DNA from: Bacillota bacterium
GTDB taxonomy: Bacteria > Bacillota > Clostridia > Lachnospirales > Lachnospiraceae
DNA length: 64,000 bases
Assembly (NCBI GenBank): GCA_023418475.1
Contig: JAEZZO010000002.1
Span: 124,001-188,000 of the forward strand
Direction of reading: 5' to 3'
In this document: positions 43,817 to 52,594 of the stretch, piece by piece
Layout: the number at the start of each line of letters is the position of its first letter
How positions within the stretch are numbered: the first letter of the stretch is position 1
Program-made: the position numbers and the translations under genes
The notes under the pieces: generated by a model
Told to the model about the DNA's origin: nothing
Seen by the model: the letters and a program-made list of their open reading frames with translations, nothing else
Database searches by the model: none

Positions 43817-43862
43817 GCATATTGTATTATTTTTGAGGATAAAAAACTTCCTCCGATAATCA

Positions 43863-45656
43863 TTAAATCTTATACTTACCAAGATCCTCCTGAAAGTTTT
43901 TGATCATCAAGTCGAATACGTTAATCTGATGTGTCAGTTCGTTGATCTGATCCATATAAACTGCTACGTTGGAGCTTGCTTCCTCAGTTGCCGCTGAATT
44001 TTCTTCCGCAATTGCTGCAAGGCTATGCATATTCTCAAACAAGGACGAGATATTGTCTGCCTCCACTTTTAATTCTCTGGAGGTCTGTATCATTAATTCA
44101 GATACGGTTTTCAGATTACTATTCGACTTACTAGAGATATCCACCGCATGAGTAAGCTTGTTGCCTTCCGTCTCCAGAACATTATATTGTACATCAATAT
44201 CACTTACCACACCACCAATACTGTCCACAAACTCTGTCAGGCTTCCATTTATTTCAGATACCGCTTTATTGGTTTCATCAGAAAGTCTTCTAACCTCCTC
44301 CGCTACTACTGCAAAACCTTTTCCGGCATCCCCTGCTCTTGCTGCTTCAATTGATGCGTTGAGGGCAAGAAGATTTATCTGTTTTGCAATCGCAGATACG
44401 ATGGAAACAATTTCTGTAATACCGGCAGCATTCTTCTTCAATTGATTGCTGTTATTCCTGATCTGGTTGAATTTATTCAAAACCTTATTGATCTCCATCG
44501 TTGTATTATTCACATTATGGAAGCTGTCTTCAAGGCTTTTCATAGCTGCCTCGATCTTATCTTTATTCGACTGGCTGTCATCGGAGATACGGGTAACATT
44601 ATTAATACTGTCATTTAGAACAGTTACGGAATTTTCTGTATCAACTGCCTGTGTTGTAGCTGCTACAGCTACCTGATCAAGTACTCCTGTTATATCATTG
44701 GAGGTAGACTGCATGGTTTGTGCAATTCCCGTTACAGAGTGATTGAACGTATACATTTCATCTACAATTGCATTAAAGCCAATGAAATCCTTCTGCACAC
44801 TTCTTTTCACCTCATTAATCAGTTCAAAAATTCTTTCGTATTCATCACCGGATTTTACGGTCAGATATTCAACAAAATCATTGCTTCCCAGCTTCTCCAG
44901 TTCGCTTAACAGAAGCTTCTTCGGCCTGTGAAGCAGATAAGAGGATATAATTGATGTAAGCAGCACAGCTCCTCCAACCGGAAGCACCATTAATTTATCA
45001 CTCAACAAAACCGCTGATACCAGAGATACTATAGCAGTATTAAATATGGCGGCCTTGGCAGTTGCATTCTTGATGAAGCCCAGGGATAATATTCTGTTAA
45101 TGCCGTATTTCTTTATATATTGGATTTCTTTTTCAAATGTAAGTTTCAGCTTTACTTCATTTTGTACCTGGTCTAAAATCTCTATCTGAATATTTTCATG
45201 AAAATACTCAGCGACCCCCTTAATCAGACCAAATAAATAATGCTGCATTCCCCGTTTAGAACGATAAGTAAAATATATCTCATGGGACGATATCGGTTTT
45301 ACATCTAAGATGGGCGGAACAGCACCTGCAAAACGCTTCATAACTATAATATGTACATCATTCATGGATTTCAGGAATTGATAGGCTGATAAGTGTCTGA
45401 AAAATCCGGGATAGATTTTGCTGAAGGTCTTGATATTCTGTTCTCCCATTATCCTCCATATTTCCTGATGATCCTTCCCTACTAACTTTCCAACCTGGTC
45501 TACTATCCCTGTTGCTACTTTATCCTCTACATCCTGAAGAGGTGTAAATACAACATCGGATGGCAGCTGGTAAGTGCTTAATGCCTGCGTTACTATCTCT
45601 TTCCCAAATAATTCTCTGCAAGATTCAATCCAAGATGATACCACTGTGCCTTTCAT
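43863..45656 (-). CDS. Chemoreceptor with N-terminal H-NOX heme domain
   Basis: 597 residues starting MKGTVVSSW, the usual H-NOX beginning (GGAGG nine bases upstream). The H-NOX domain (1 to about 185) has the heme-binding His102, Pro115 and Tyr131/Ser133/Arg135 (YRSKR), numbered exactly as in the Thermoanaerobacter H-NOX chemoreceptor domain. It also has Trp9, Asn74 and Tyr140, the distal residues that bind oxygen in that protein. Two membrane helices follow (about 200-255), then a methyl-accepting signalling domain with SAIAKQINLLALNASIEAAR. It should sense oxygen or nitric oxide and direct chemotaxis. Its own terminator follows. Confidence 0.95.
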   Translation of the reverse strand: MKGTVVSSWIESCRELFGKEIVTQALSTYQLPSDVVFTPLQDVEDKVATGIVDQVGKLVGKDHQEIWRIMGEQNIKTFSKIYPGFFRHLSAYQFLKSMNDVHIIVMKRFAGAVPPILDVKPISSHEIYFTYRSKRGMQHYLFGLIKGVAEYFHENIQIEILDQVQNEVKLKLTFEKEIQYIKKYGINRILSLGFIKNATAKAAIFNTAIVSLVSAVLLSDKLMVLPVGGAVLLTSIISSYLLHRPKKLLLSELEKLGSNDFVEYLTVKSGDEYERIFELINEVKRSVQKDFIGFNAIVDEMYTFNHSVTGIAQTMQSTSNDITGVLDQVAVAATTQAVDTENSVTVLNDSINNVTRISDDSQSNKDKIEAAMKSLEDSFHNVNNTTMEINKVLNKFNQIRNNSNQLKKNAAGITEIVSIVSAIAKQINLLALNASIEAARAGDAGKGFAVVAEEVRRLSDETNKAVSEINGSLTEFVDSIGGVVSDIDVQYNVLETEGNKLTHAVDISSKSNSNLKTVSELMIQTSRELKVEADNISSLFENMHSLAAIAEENSAATEEASSNVAVYMDQINELTHQINVFDLMIKNFQEDLGKYKI

Positions 45657-46001
45657 AAGTTCCTGCCTCCTTCGTACTATTTCGCTATTACTTTCTTTTG
45701 CTATCATAATCCTTTTTATAAAATAATTCAATATTAATAATCATTATTATTTGTTTTAAATTATAATATTTGTACTCCTTTTGTCGAATTATTCTTTCAT
45801 AACTCTATATTAATTCTACTATAAAGTCATATTAAAAGCTATTTATATTATAAGATATCGAAAAAAGTTTTTGTTACTGTAACGTTTTTTAACTATTGAT
45901 AAAGAAACTGATTGAGATTGATGTAAATATCCCGGCAGTTTCCTTACCAACAGATATGAAACCAGATTATTGTAAATGCCCACTTCGCTTATTTCAAATT
46001 T
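45657..46001. other. AT-rich leader of the H-NOX receptor gene
   Basis: The left end carries AGGAGG for the H-NOX start; the rest is very AT-rich and must contain its promoter. No other feature is seen. Confidence 0.4.
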
Positions 46002-46154
46002 CTAATCCCGGTATTTATTATTCTGTCTTCCGACACCTTCTTTTCTTACATTATGATTTTGATTTTGGTTTTCAGGCTTTGTAGAGTTTGTAACAGCATT
46101 AAACTTCTCCTGTTCATTTTTTTGCCTGATTTTTTCTTCTTTATTCTTTTCCAT
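46002..46154 (-). CDS. Small hydrophilic protein, function unknown
   Basis: 50 residues (MEKNKEEKIRQKNEQEKFNA, then a Gln/Asn-rich stretch and a basic end RQNNKYRD). AGGAAGGGATAG lies just upstream of the ATG. The protein has no hydrophobic segment and is rich in Lys, Glu, Asn and Gln, as in many small spore-associated or regulatory proteins, but it matches no family I recognise. It is the only plausible gene in the 690 bases between the receptor and the LytTR operon. Confidence 0.5.
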   Translation of the reverse strand: MEKNKEEKIRQKNEQEKFNAVTNSTKPENQNQNHNVRKEGVGRQNNKYRD

Positions 46155-46345
46155 TATCTCTATCCCTTCCTGTATATTTTTTTACCTTATCCGCTTAATT
46201 CATAATTTGTACTATTAACTTATTATTCAAGATAATTTATCAGATAAGATAATATTTAAGATAATATTTCATTTCTAGTATTTCATGATATGATGAATTA
46301 TATCCGAAGCTTAGTTGTTGTTTTTGGTAACTTAGGTAAAGAAAC

Positions 46346-46374
46346 TTGATAAATATTGGTAAAATAAGTATAGT
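46346..46374 (+). promoter_or_regulatory. Promoter of the LytTR-DUF3021-ABC operon
   Basis: TTGATA (46346-46351), 17-base spacer, TATAGT (46369-46374). Three GGTAA words lie at the promoter: TTTGGTAAC and TTAGGTAAA upstream and ATTGGTAAA within the spacer. They could be direct-repeat sites for the LytTR regulator. Confidence 0.6.
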
Positions 46375-46416
46375 AAATTTGTTGGTATGATCGTAAGGGA
46401 ATGGAGGTAACAACGA

Positions 46417-46857
46417 GTGAAGTTACATATCAATGAAGATCCAAAGCTTCATGAAACAGAGATTACAATTAACTGTAATAAAATCAGTACCGACATTGAG
46501 AAAATCATATCCATGCTCCGTGTTATGGATCTGAAGCTTACCGGAAGAAAAGGTGATCAGACTTATATCTTGGATGCTGCGAAAGTACTTTATATTGATA
46601 CGGTTGATAAGAAAACCTTCTTCTATACAAAAAATGATGTATTTGAAACAGATTTAAAATTATATGAATTAGAAGAGCAGCTGTCTGCACTCGATTATAT
46701 GCGCGCAAACAAATCCTGTATCATAAATTTTAATCAGATTAACTCCATTAGGGCTGATATTGATGGAAAGCTGCTGGTTACGATGAGTAATTCAGAGCGG
46801 CTGTTTGTATCCAGACAGTATGCGCAGGCTGTAAAAAAGAAATTGGGGGTGAACTAA
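46417..46857 (+). CDS. LytTR-domain DNA-binding regulator
   Basis: 146 residues starting at GTG 46417 (GGAGG upstream). The LytTR domain fills residues about 45-146 (KGDQTYILDAAKVLYIDTVDKKTFFYTKN..LSALDYMRANKSCIINFNQINSI..SERLFVSRQYAQAVKKKL). There is no receiver domain; activity is likely set by the membrane protein (DUF3021) encoded next, a known pairing. The downstream ABC transporter is the probable target. The stop overlaps the next ATG (TAATG). Confidence 0.92.
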   Translation: MKLHINEDPKLHETEITINCNKISTDIEKIISMLRVMDLKLTGRKGDQTYILDAAKVLYIDTVDKKTFFYTKNDVFETDLKLYELEEQLSALDYMRANKSCIINFNQINSIRADIDGKLLVTMSNSERLFVSRQYAQAVKKKLGVN

Positions 46858-47357
46858 TGGAACATCAAAATCATAATAAACTAAGTTTTATCACACAGGT
46901 TCTAGTCCTATTCGCCGTTAATATATTATTTTTATGTTTGATTGCAAGTGTAGTTGGGGATGATGCCGGAAAAATATCTACAATGTACCAACTTGGTTCA
47001 AAGGGGCTGCCAATCAAAACTATACTTGAATTTTTACTGAGTTCCTTTGCTATTATTACGCTGAAAACCCTGTTCTTTTCCGAGAAACTTTTCAAATCCA
47101 TGCTGACTTTATGGCGTACCGTATTATTGCTTTTTAGTGTTCTTGTGTGCATGGTTCTCTTCATTATTGTGTTTGATTGGTTTCCCCTTGACAACCTCTA
47201 TTCCTGGACCGGTTTTTTTGTCTGCTTTGGAGGTGGTTTTATATCCTGCTCTGCTTTTATGATTATCAAAACAAAAATTGAAAATAGTATCTATGACCAG
47301 CAGCTTTCTCATTATAAAAATGAACATGGAGGTAAGGATGATAATGAATCGCATTGA
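46857..47357 (+). CDS. DUF3021 membrane protein
   Basis: 166 residues with four membrane helices (about 12-32, 52-70, 82-105 and 112-138). LytTR plus DUF3021 pairs form small membrane-linked regulatory systems in Firmicutes, where the membrane protein usually restrains the regulator. Translationally coupled to the LytTR gene and overlapping the following ATPase gene by about 20 bases. Confidence 0.85.
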   Translation: MEHQNHNKLSFITQVLVLFAVNILFLCLIASVVGDDAGKISTMYQLGSKGLPIKTILEFLLSSFAIITLKTLFFSEKLFKSMLTLWRTVLLLFSVLVCMVLFIIVFDWFPLDNLYSWTGFFVCFGGGFISCSAFMIIKTKIENSIYDQQLSHYKNEHGGKDDNESH

Positions 47358-48186
47358 AATCCATCAAGTATCAAAAACCTTTGGACAGAAGGAAGTATTA
47401 AAGGATCTCTCCTTTACTGTATCTGAGGGTGAATTATTTGGCTTACTGGGGCCCTCCGGTGCCGGTAAAACCACCTTAATCAAAATATTAACCGGCCAGC
47501 TTTCTTATCAAGGTACAGCCAAGATATTGGGAAAAAACTGCAGCAGCCCCGGCAGAGAGCTTTATAACAATATCGGTATGGTTCTGGATGATTGCGGAAT
47601 TTATGAACGTCTTTCCTGTTATGATAATATGCTGCTGTTTGCTAAGGTATTTGGACGTAGCCGTAAAGAGATCGAATATATTCTTGCTCGCGTCGGCCTG
47701 TCGGATTGGAAGCAGTCTGCAGGTAAGCTGTCAAAAGGTATGAAACAACGGCTGCTTCTTGCCAGAGCTCTTTTGCATAAACCCAAAATCCTCTTTCTGG
47801 ATGAGCCGACAAGCGGACTTGATCCCTCAACTGCAGCGCGTATTCATAAGCTTTTACTCGAGGTAAAAGAGGAAGGCACCTCAATTTTTTTGACAACACA
47901 TAATATGGAGGAGGCTTATCGGTTATGCGATAATATAGCACTTCTGAATGAGGGAGTAATTGCCGAGTATGGCGTACCAGAGGATATCTGCCGAAAATAT
48001 AATACCACGAATACTATTTGCATTCTATGCAGAGACGGCAGCACACTAACCTGTAATAACAAACCAGAGTCAGCTGCAATGATAGCTGCATGCATCGCAG
48101 CTGACAATGTCCTGACGATACATTCCTCCGAACCAAACCTGGAAACCGTTTTTATGGCCTTAACCGGAAGGGAGCTTAATATATGA
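47338..48186 (+). CDS. ABC transporter ATP-binding protein
   Basis: About 282 residues (start 47338, GGAGG five bases upstream; 47344 is possible). It has Walker A GPSGAGKTT, signature LSKGMKQRLLLARAL, Walker B ILFLDEPTSGLD and the switch His in TTHNMEEA. This is the type paired with ABC-2 permeases that export drugs, lipids or peptides. It is the third gene of the LytTR operon. The C-terminal part (about 215-282) is a small accessory domain. Confidence 0.92.
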   Translation: MIMNRIEIHQVSKTFGQKEVLKDLSFTVSEGELFGLLGPSGAGKTTLIKILTGQLSYQGTAKILGKNCSSPGRELYNNIGMVLDDCGIYERLSCYDNMLLFAKVFGRSRKEIEYILARVGLSDWKQSAGKLSKGMKQRLLLARALLHKPKILFLDEPTSGLDPSTAARIHKLLLEVKEEGTSIFLTTHNMEEAYRLCDNIALLNEGVIAEYGVPEDICRKYNTTNTICILCRDGSTLTCNNKPESAAMIAACIAADNVLTIHSSEPNLETVFMALTGRELNI

Positions 48187-48881
48187 TCAGAATTGAGAAT
48201 ATAAATGCACTGTTTATGAAGCAGGTCAAAAATACATTAAAAAATATGCCTGTACTGATTTTATTTATCATTTATCCATGCATTTCTCTGATAATGACAA
48301 AAGCATTGCCTGCGCAAGCCGGTTCTTCTGACTTTTTTCTCATGATTTTTGCCTGTATGCATTGCGTGTTTACTCCTATTATTGCAGCAGCGAGTACTTT
48401 GGCCGAAGAAAAGGAAACAAATACCTTACGAGTACTTGTGATGTCCAACGTTACTCTACGGGAATATTTTCTTAGTAACGGCAGTTTTATCCTGTTTGCC
48501 GATTTAATAACCGGAAGTACTTTTCTTTTATCTGTAAATAAAACAGTTGCTGGAGGCCTTTTATTTCTTCTTCATTTAGGAATTGGCTGCCTGATCTCCA
48601 TTGTACTTGGTCTTTGTATCGGACTATATGCCAAAAATGCTGCTGCCGCCAGCGGTTTAGCCGTTCCCATCGGTATGGTATTTTCCTTTATGCCAATGCT
48701 TTCATCCTTTAACAAAAGTATCGAGAATGTATCCAGGTTTACTTACGGACAACAAATCAGTTATTTATTAGCCGGAAAGCAGCTTTCTGCAGCCGGAATT
48801 ATCATTATGCTTGTTAACGCGGCTATTCTAATTGCATTATATTCCTTTTTATATAAAAGAACCTTAATCGAAGAGAACTAA
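48183..48881 (+). CDS. ABC-2 type transporter permease
   Basis: 232 residues with six membrane helices. The N-terminal part, with LFMKQVKNTLKNMPVLILFIIYP, is typical of ABC-2 permeases; EEKETNTLRVLVMSNVTLREYF is the coupling region. The start overlaps the ATPase stop (ATGA). Substrate unknown. Confidence 0.9.
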   Translation: MIRIENINALFMKQVKNTLKNMPVLILFIIYPCISLIMTKALPAQAGSSDFFLMIFACMHCVFTPIIAAASTLAEEKETNTLRVLVMSNVTLREYFLSNGSFILFADLITGSTFLLSVNKTVAGGLLFLLHLGIGCLISIVLGLCIGLYAKNAAAASGLAVPIGMVFSFMPMLSSFNKSIENVSRFTYGQQISYLLAGKQLSAAGIIIMLVNAAILIALYSFLYKRTLIEEN

Positions 48882-48948
48882 TGCTTATGATGATAAGATT
48901 AGCCCGGCTAAAGTCAGATTAAAGTGTTGAGCTGATAATAATAGCTAT

Positions 48949-48978
48949 ATTCCATTATTTTTATCGTTATGGAATTTT
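48949..48978 (+). terminator. Weak terminator after the ABC permease
   Basis: ATTCCAT (48949-48955) pairs with ATGGAAT (48969-48975), followed by TTTAT. Confidence 0.4.
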
Positions 48979-48993
48979 ATCAGGCTAGTCACA

Positions 48994-49821
48994 TTAACAA
49001 TTACCCTCATAAACGTATTTCAAATATCGTCTGGCTATCTTAGCCAGACGATATATTTTTTCTACCGGAGTTGCTTCCTTATCCTGCATCTGCCATCGAG
49101 GAAAGAACCTGGAAATATGGAGCGGTATTTCCGGATTTACCCCTGCAAGCCATGTACCTAAGCACTCCATTTCCTGCTCACTGTCATTTTCATCCGGTAC
49201 GATTAATGTGGTAACTTCTACGTGACATTTTTCAGAAGCAGCTACAATCGTGCGCTTCACCGTTTCCAGATCGCCGCCCAATTTATGATAATGTTCCTCT
49301 GTGAATCCTTTCAGATCAATATTAAGGGCATCCAGAAGCGGTAAAAGCTCCCGCAGCGGTTCTTCACAGATATATCCATTGGTTACGGCAACATTCTTCA
49401 ACTGCTGCTGCCTTGCAAGAATAGAACAGTCTCTGACAAATTCATAGCCGATCAAGGGCTCATTGTAGGTATAGGCAATACCGATGTTTCCCCGGTCGCG
49501 AAGATTTACCGCCTTTAGCACCAGTTCCTTGCAGGATATTTGTTCTGTTTCAATATCCTCTCCACAAGTCATTGAAATATCACTGTTCTGGCAGAATGGA
49601 CAGCGCAGATTGCAGCCATAGCTTCCTACTGATAATATCTTGCTTCCCGGATAGAAATGATACAACGGTTTTTTCTCAACCGGGTCCAACGCTACGGCAG
49701 TCAATTTCCCGTAATTATCACTAACAATTTTTCCGTCCCTGTTTTTTCTTCCTCTGCATAAACCGGTATGACCTTCCTCTATTTTGCAATGATGGGGACA
49801 GATGGTACATTCTACTCTCAT
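48994..49821 (-). CDS. amrS: AmmeMemoRadiSam system radical SAM enzyme
   Basis: 275 residues. The radical-SAM cluster site is Cys70, Cys74, Cys77 (GSYGCNLRCPFCQN). The front has an extra Cys set (C5, C8, C12, C22: CTICPHHC..GLC), probably a metal site. Family hallmarks are the PLYHFYPGSK block and GIAYTYNEPLIGYEF. Its start overlaps the stop of the Memo/AMMECR1 fusion gene by four bases, so they are made together. The reaction of this widespread system is not established. Confidence 0.93.
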   Translation of the reverse strand: MRVECTICPHHCKIEEGHTGLCRGRKNRDGKIVSDNYGKLTAVALDPVEKKPLYHFYPGSKILSVGSYGCNLRCPFCQNSDISMTCGEDIETEQISCKELVLKAVNLRDRGNIGIAYTYNEPLIGYEFVRDCSILARQQQLKNVAVTNGYICEEPLRELLPLLDALNIDLKGFTEEHYHKLGGDLETVKRTIVAASEKCHVEVTTLIVPDENDSEQEMECLGTWLAGVNPEIPLHISRFFPRWQMQDKEATPVEKIYRLAKIARRYLKYVYEGNC

Positions 49822-51209
49822 TTATGTCTCACCACCTCAAAGCGTTCCATCGAAAATGTCTCATTATCATATATTCCGGCTTTTTTCTTAGCAATCTCTA
49901 TCTGCTGCTCTACTGTATCGACCCCCTCCAGGTTCGGTAACAAAAGTCCTCTTTTCCTTCCCGCTGCTACAATAACCCCATAACGTCTTACATCCAGTTC
50001 AGACTTATCACGAATAGGCTCCGGATCAGCCAGCACATCCACACTGTAAATCAGTTCCGGTAGCTCATTTTCCGTAACAGGAGGAAATCTGGGGTCTTCC
50101 GTACCGGAGCTGACGGCATTCCGGTAGATCTCTTCCGCAATACTGCCGGTAACCGGTGAAATGGTTCCGATACAGCCTCTTAAACTCCCATGCTTTTTGA
50201 GTGAAACAAATACCCCGGCCCTTCGTCCGGTTAATTCCTCTGGCAGCTTGTCCGGAAGCTTTGCATATTCTCCGCTTGCAACATAAGTCTCCAGAGATAT
50301 CCTGGCCAGATGAATATAGGGGTCTTCCTTCTTTTGCTGCTCCCTTGCCAGTTCTCTTTGCTTCTCCATAAATATCTCATCAAATTGCCTCTTATTATCT
50401 TCACCTTCACCTGTAATTTTAAATTCACAGACGGCATAGCCTACACCGAAGGTTCCCTCATAGGAAAGGAAATCCGCAGTTACCGATTTCCCGCTCAGTG
50501 CACCTGCCATGATAATAAAAGATCTCAAGCCGCATTCTCCAGCCGCATCGCATAAATCAGGTGATAATTCCAAAAGCTTTAGAAAATCACTATTTCTCAT
50601 AACAGTCGTAATCTCCTGGTCAAATTGCGGTCCCTCTTTGGCAAATCCGTAGGGCCCATCCTCCTTTAGTTTATGAGATAGGTCTCCGCTCGCCACAAAT
50701 ACGATTCTGCGCCCCAGCTTCTGTGCTGTCTTTGCAACACATTTTCCAAGACGGTAATGCTCGGTAAGCGCCAGCCCTGATAATCCGATCCTGACCAGCT
50801 TGTAATCCTTCAGATACTGGTTAATAAAATAAAGCGGTACCATCGTTCCATGGTCAAGTGATGGGTCTTTCTCTCCCAGTGTTCCCGCTTCCACACCATC
50901 GCGCTCAGCGCAGGCCTCAAGTCCCTCAACAAACTCTTCGTCATAATCTACCTTGATACTAACCTTTTTTACCCCAAAACGTGCAAAGTCCCCTTCGGCC
51001 GAATTTCCAGGTGAAATATGAAAATAGTCGGAATACATTATGGTATGGGGAGAGGTTAGGATGATGGTATCGGGTTTCACAGCGGCAATCCTCTTCGCCG
51101 CCTCATGATAACTATTAATCGTATCACTAACCTTCTGTTCCGTCCCTTTCCCTACCTCCGGAATGATAAGGGGCGGATGCGGAACAATAAATGCTCCTAA
51201 AATAGCCAT
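49818..51209 (-). CDS. LigB/Memo-AMMECR1 fusion protein of the AmmeMemoRadiSam system
   Basis: 463 residues. The N-terminal domain (about 1-270) is of the class III extradiol dioxygenase/Memo type, starting MAILGAFIVPHPPLIIPEVG, with His residues in PHPP, SPHT and DHGT and the block FVASGDLSHKL. The C-terminal domain (about 290-463) is AMMECR1, with GVFVSLKKHGSLRGCIGTISP and FPPVTENELPELIYSVDVL. In many organisms these are separate genes; here they are fused. AGGAGG precedes the ATG. The biological function is unknown. Confidence 0.93.
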   Translation of the reverse strand: MAILGAFIVPHPPLIIPEVGKGTEQKVSDTINSYHEAAKRIAAVKPDTIILTSPHTIMYSDYFHISPGNSAEGDFARFGVKKVSIKVDYDEEFVEGLEACAERDGVEAGTLGEKDPSLDHGTMVPLYFINQYLKDYKLVRIGLSGLALTEHYRLGKCVAKTAQKLGRRIVFVASGDLSHKLKEDGPYGFAKEGPQFDQEITTVMRNSDFLKLLELSPDLCDAAGECGLRSFIIMAGALSGKSVTADFLSYEGTFGVGYAVCEFKITGEGEDNKRQFDEIFMEKQRELAREQQKKEDPYIHLARISLETYVASGEYAKLPDKLPEELTGRRAGVFVSLKKHGSLRGCIGTISPVTGSIAEEIYRNAVSSGTEDPRFPPVTENELPELIYSVDVLADPEPIRDKSELDVRRYGVIVAAGRKRGLLLPNLEGVDTVEQQIEIAKKKAGIYDNETFSMERFEVVRHK

Positions 51210-51319
51210 AGATATTACCTCCTAGTACAATAATAATATAACCATTATCGTTATATAATATATAAATACGGAAACTCTTTCGAATACTTTGACTTTTTGC
51301 ACTACCTCCAGCTTTCATT

Positions 51320-51409
51320 TCAATCGTTTTTGATGTCTCTATTGATCTTCTCATCCATTGCCTTAATCATAAATGCACACAGAGAACGACCCAAACTTTC
51401 CGCATACAC
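51320..51409 (-). pseudogene. Possible remnant of a ribbon-helix-helix antitoxin-like gene
   Basis: A 30-codon frame reads VYAESLGRSLCAFMIKAMDE then KINRDIKND and stops. The pattern AxxxGxSLxxFIxxAxDEKIxR is that of the C-terminal half of small RHH/CopG-type proteins. There is no good start or ribosome site and the N-terminal strand is absent. No toxin gene is seen next to it. Confidence 0.35.
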
Positions 51410-51549
51410 TTTTATCAATCCAGTTTAAAATCTAAGGGTACACGTTTTTATCTGTGTATCTATTTGATAATTGCTTTCTTTTGATTTCTGAATAAGGCAA
51501 GATATCACTTTCTTTCAAAAAGATTATAGCATGAAACAATATAAATTTC

Positions 51550-51598
51550 TACTCAGGTGCAAGAACGAACTGAGTTTGGCTGTAACAAAATGTTACAG
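51550..51598. other. Two adjacent palindromes upstream of spmB
   Basis: ACTCAG...CTGAGT (about 51551-51575) is followed directly by the perfect CTGTAACA-AAA-TGTTACAG (51580-51598). They lie about 160 bases before spmB. They could be operators or a structured leader; the remainder of 51410-51761 shows nothing else. Confidence 0.4.
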
Positions 51599-51761
51599 TT
51601 CACTGCAATTACTCCTATTTCGGAAGCTCTACTGATGCACAGATATGACCTGCCTGTGAGCAGTAACAAACTGATAAACACAACCGTACTCTCTTAATTT
51701 TGACATATGAAATAATTCCGTAACATAAAATAGAATAAACGCGGGAAGGGAGATCAGGCAC

Positions 51762-52289
51762 ATGAAATTCCTGATCTATGTATCGGATTATATCATTCCG
51801 TTTTTGTTTTTCTATATCATAGGAATGGGTCTTTTAATGAAGCAAAATGTCTTCGATGATTTTATCACCGGAGCTAAGGACGGGTTTAAGGTTGTTATTG
51901 ATATCCTTCCAACCTTGATTGGCCTAATGGTAGCAATCGGAATTCTTCGTGCCTCCGGGTTACTTGGAATACTCTCCGCCTTGCTGCAGCCGGTTACAGA
52001 TAAACTTAAATTTCCATCAGAACTTGTACCGTTAGTCATCATAAAAATGTTCTCTTCCTCCGCTGCAACGAGTCTGCTGCTTGATATTTTTAAGGAACAT
52101 GGTCCAGATTCGTACCTCGGAAGGCTGGCCAGTATTATCATGAGCAGCACAGAAACAATTTTCTATACACTTGCTGTATATTTTATGGCTGCAGGAGTAA
52201 AGAAAACAAGATATACCCTGGCCGGCTGCCTGCTTGCGACCCTGACCGGTATAATAGCCAGCGTAATTGTTACAAACCTGGTATTTTAG
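51762..52289 (+). CDS. spmB: Spore maturation protein B
   Basis: 175 residues with five or six membrane helices, of the nucleoside-recognition (Gate) family: GAKDGFKVVIDILPTLIGLMVAIGILRASG and SSSAATSLLLDIFKEHGPDSYLGRLASIIMSSTETIFYTLAVY are typical of SpmB. It takes part in dehydration of the spore core. SpmA and SpmB are normally adjacent; here spmA is about 4.6 kb away on the opposite strand. A GGGAGA ribosome site lies upstream. Confidence 0.92.
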   Translation: MKFLIYVSDYIIPFLFFYIIGMGLLMKQNVFDDFITGAKDGFKVVIDILPTLIGLMVAIGILRASGLLGILSALLQPVTDKLKFPSELVPLVIIKMFSSSAATSLLLDIFKEHGPDSYLGRLASIIMSSTETIFYTLAVYFMAAGVKKTRYTLAGCLLATLTGIIASVIVTNLVF

Positions 52290-52404
52290 GCTCTTCCCAA
52301 TAAATTTATAAGCCCATAAAGGATAGTGCAGTCAATAAAATCGAAGAATACTTTTCTTTCAACCTAACCAATCATAATACCGTAAAGCTGTATTACAAAT
52401 AAAC

Positions 52405-52450
52405 AGAAAAGACCTCTGGAATGAACATCTTTATGTTCAATCCAGAGGTC
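52405..52450 (-). terminator. Strong terminator of the sugar kinase/isomerase operon
   Basis: GACCTCTGGAATGAACAT pairs with ATGTTCAATCCAGAGGTC (52411-52450); read leftward it is followed by TTTTCTGTTT. The T-run is on the minus strand, so it serves the operon from 55876 to 52595. It may also limit read-through from spmB. Confidence 0.85.
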
Positions 52451-52594
52451 CTCTTGGTGTGTAAATGTTTTCCTTACACTTTCAATCATGATACCTCAAA
52501 GCGGCATCTCAATTATTTGGTAAAGCGAAAAATAAGTATCTGCCCGATGCAGTCCTAGCTGAATACTTTCCGCCTGGCAATTATTTTGTATTAA

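Noticed and set aside
45896..46084. A 62-codon rightward frame in the region between the H-NOX gene and the LytTR operon
   Set aside because: It is antisense to the small hydrophilic gene at 46002-46154, lacks a ribosome site and has poor protein-like composition.
51127..51354. A leftward 75-codon frame overlapping the start of the Memo-AMMECR1 gene
   Set aside because: Low-complexity, overlaps the conserved N-terminus of a known protein, no ribosome site.
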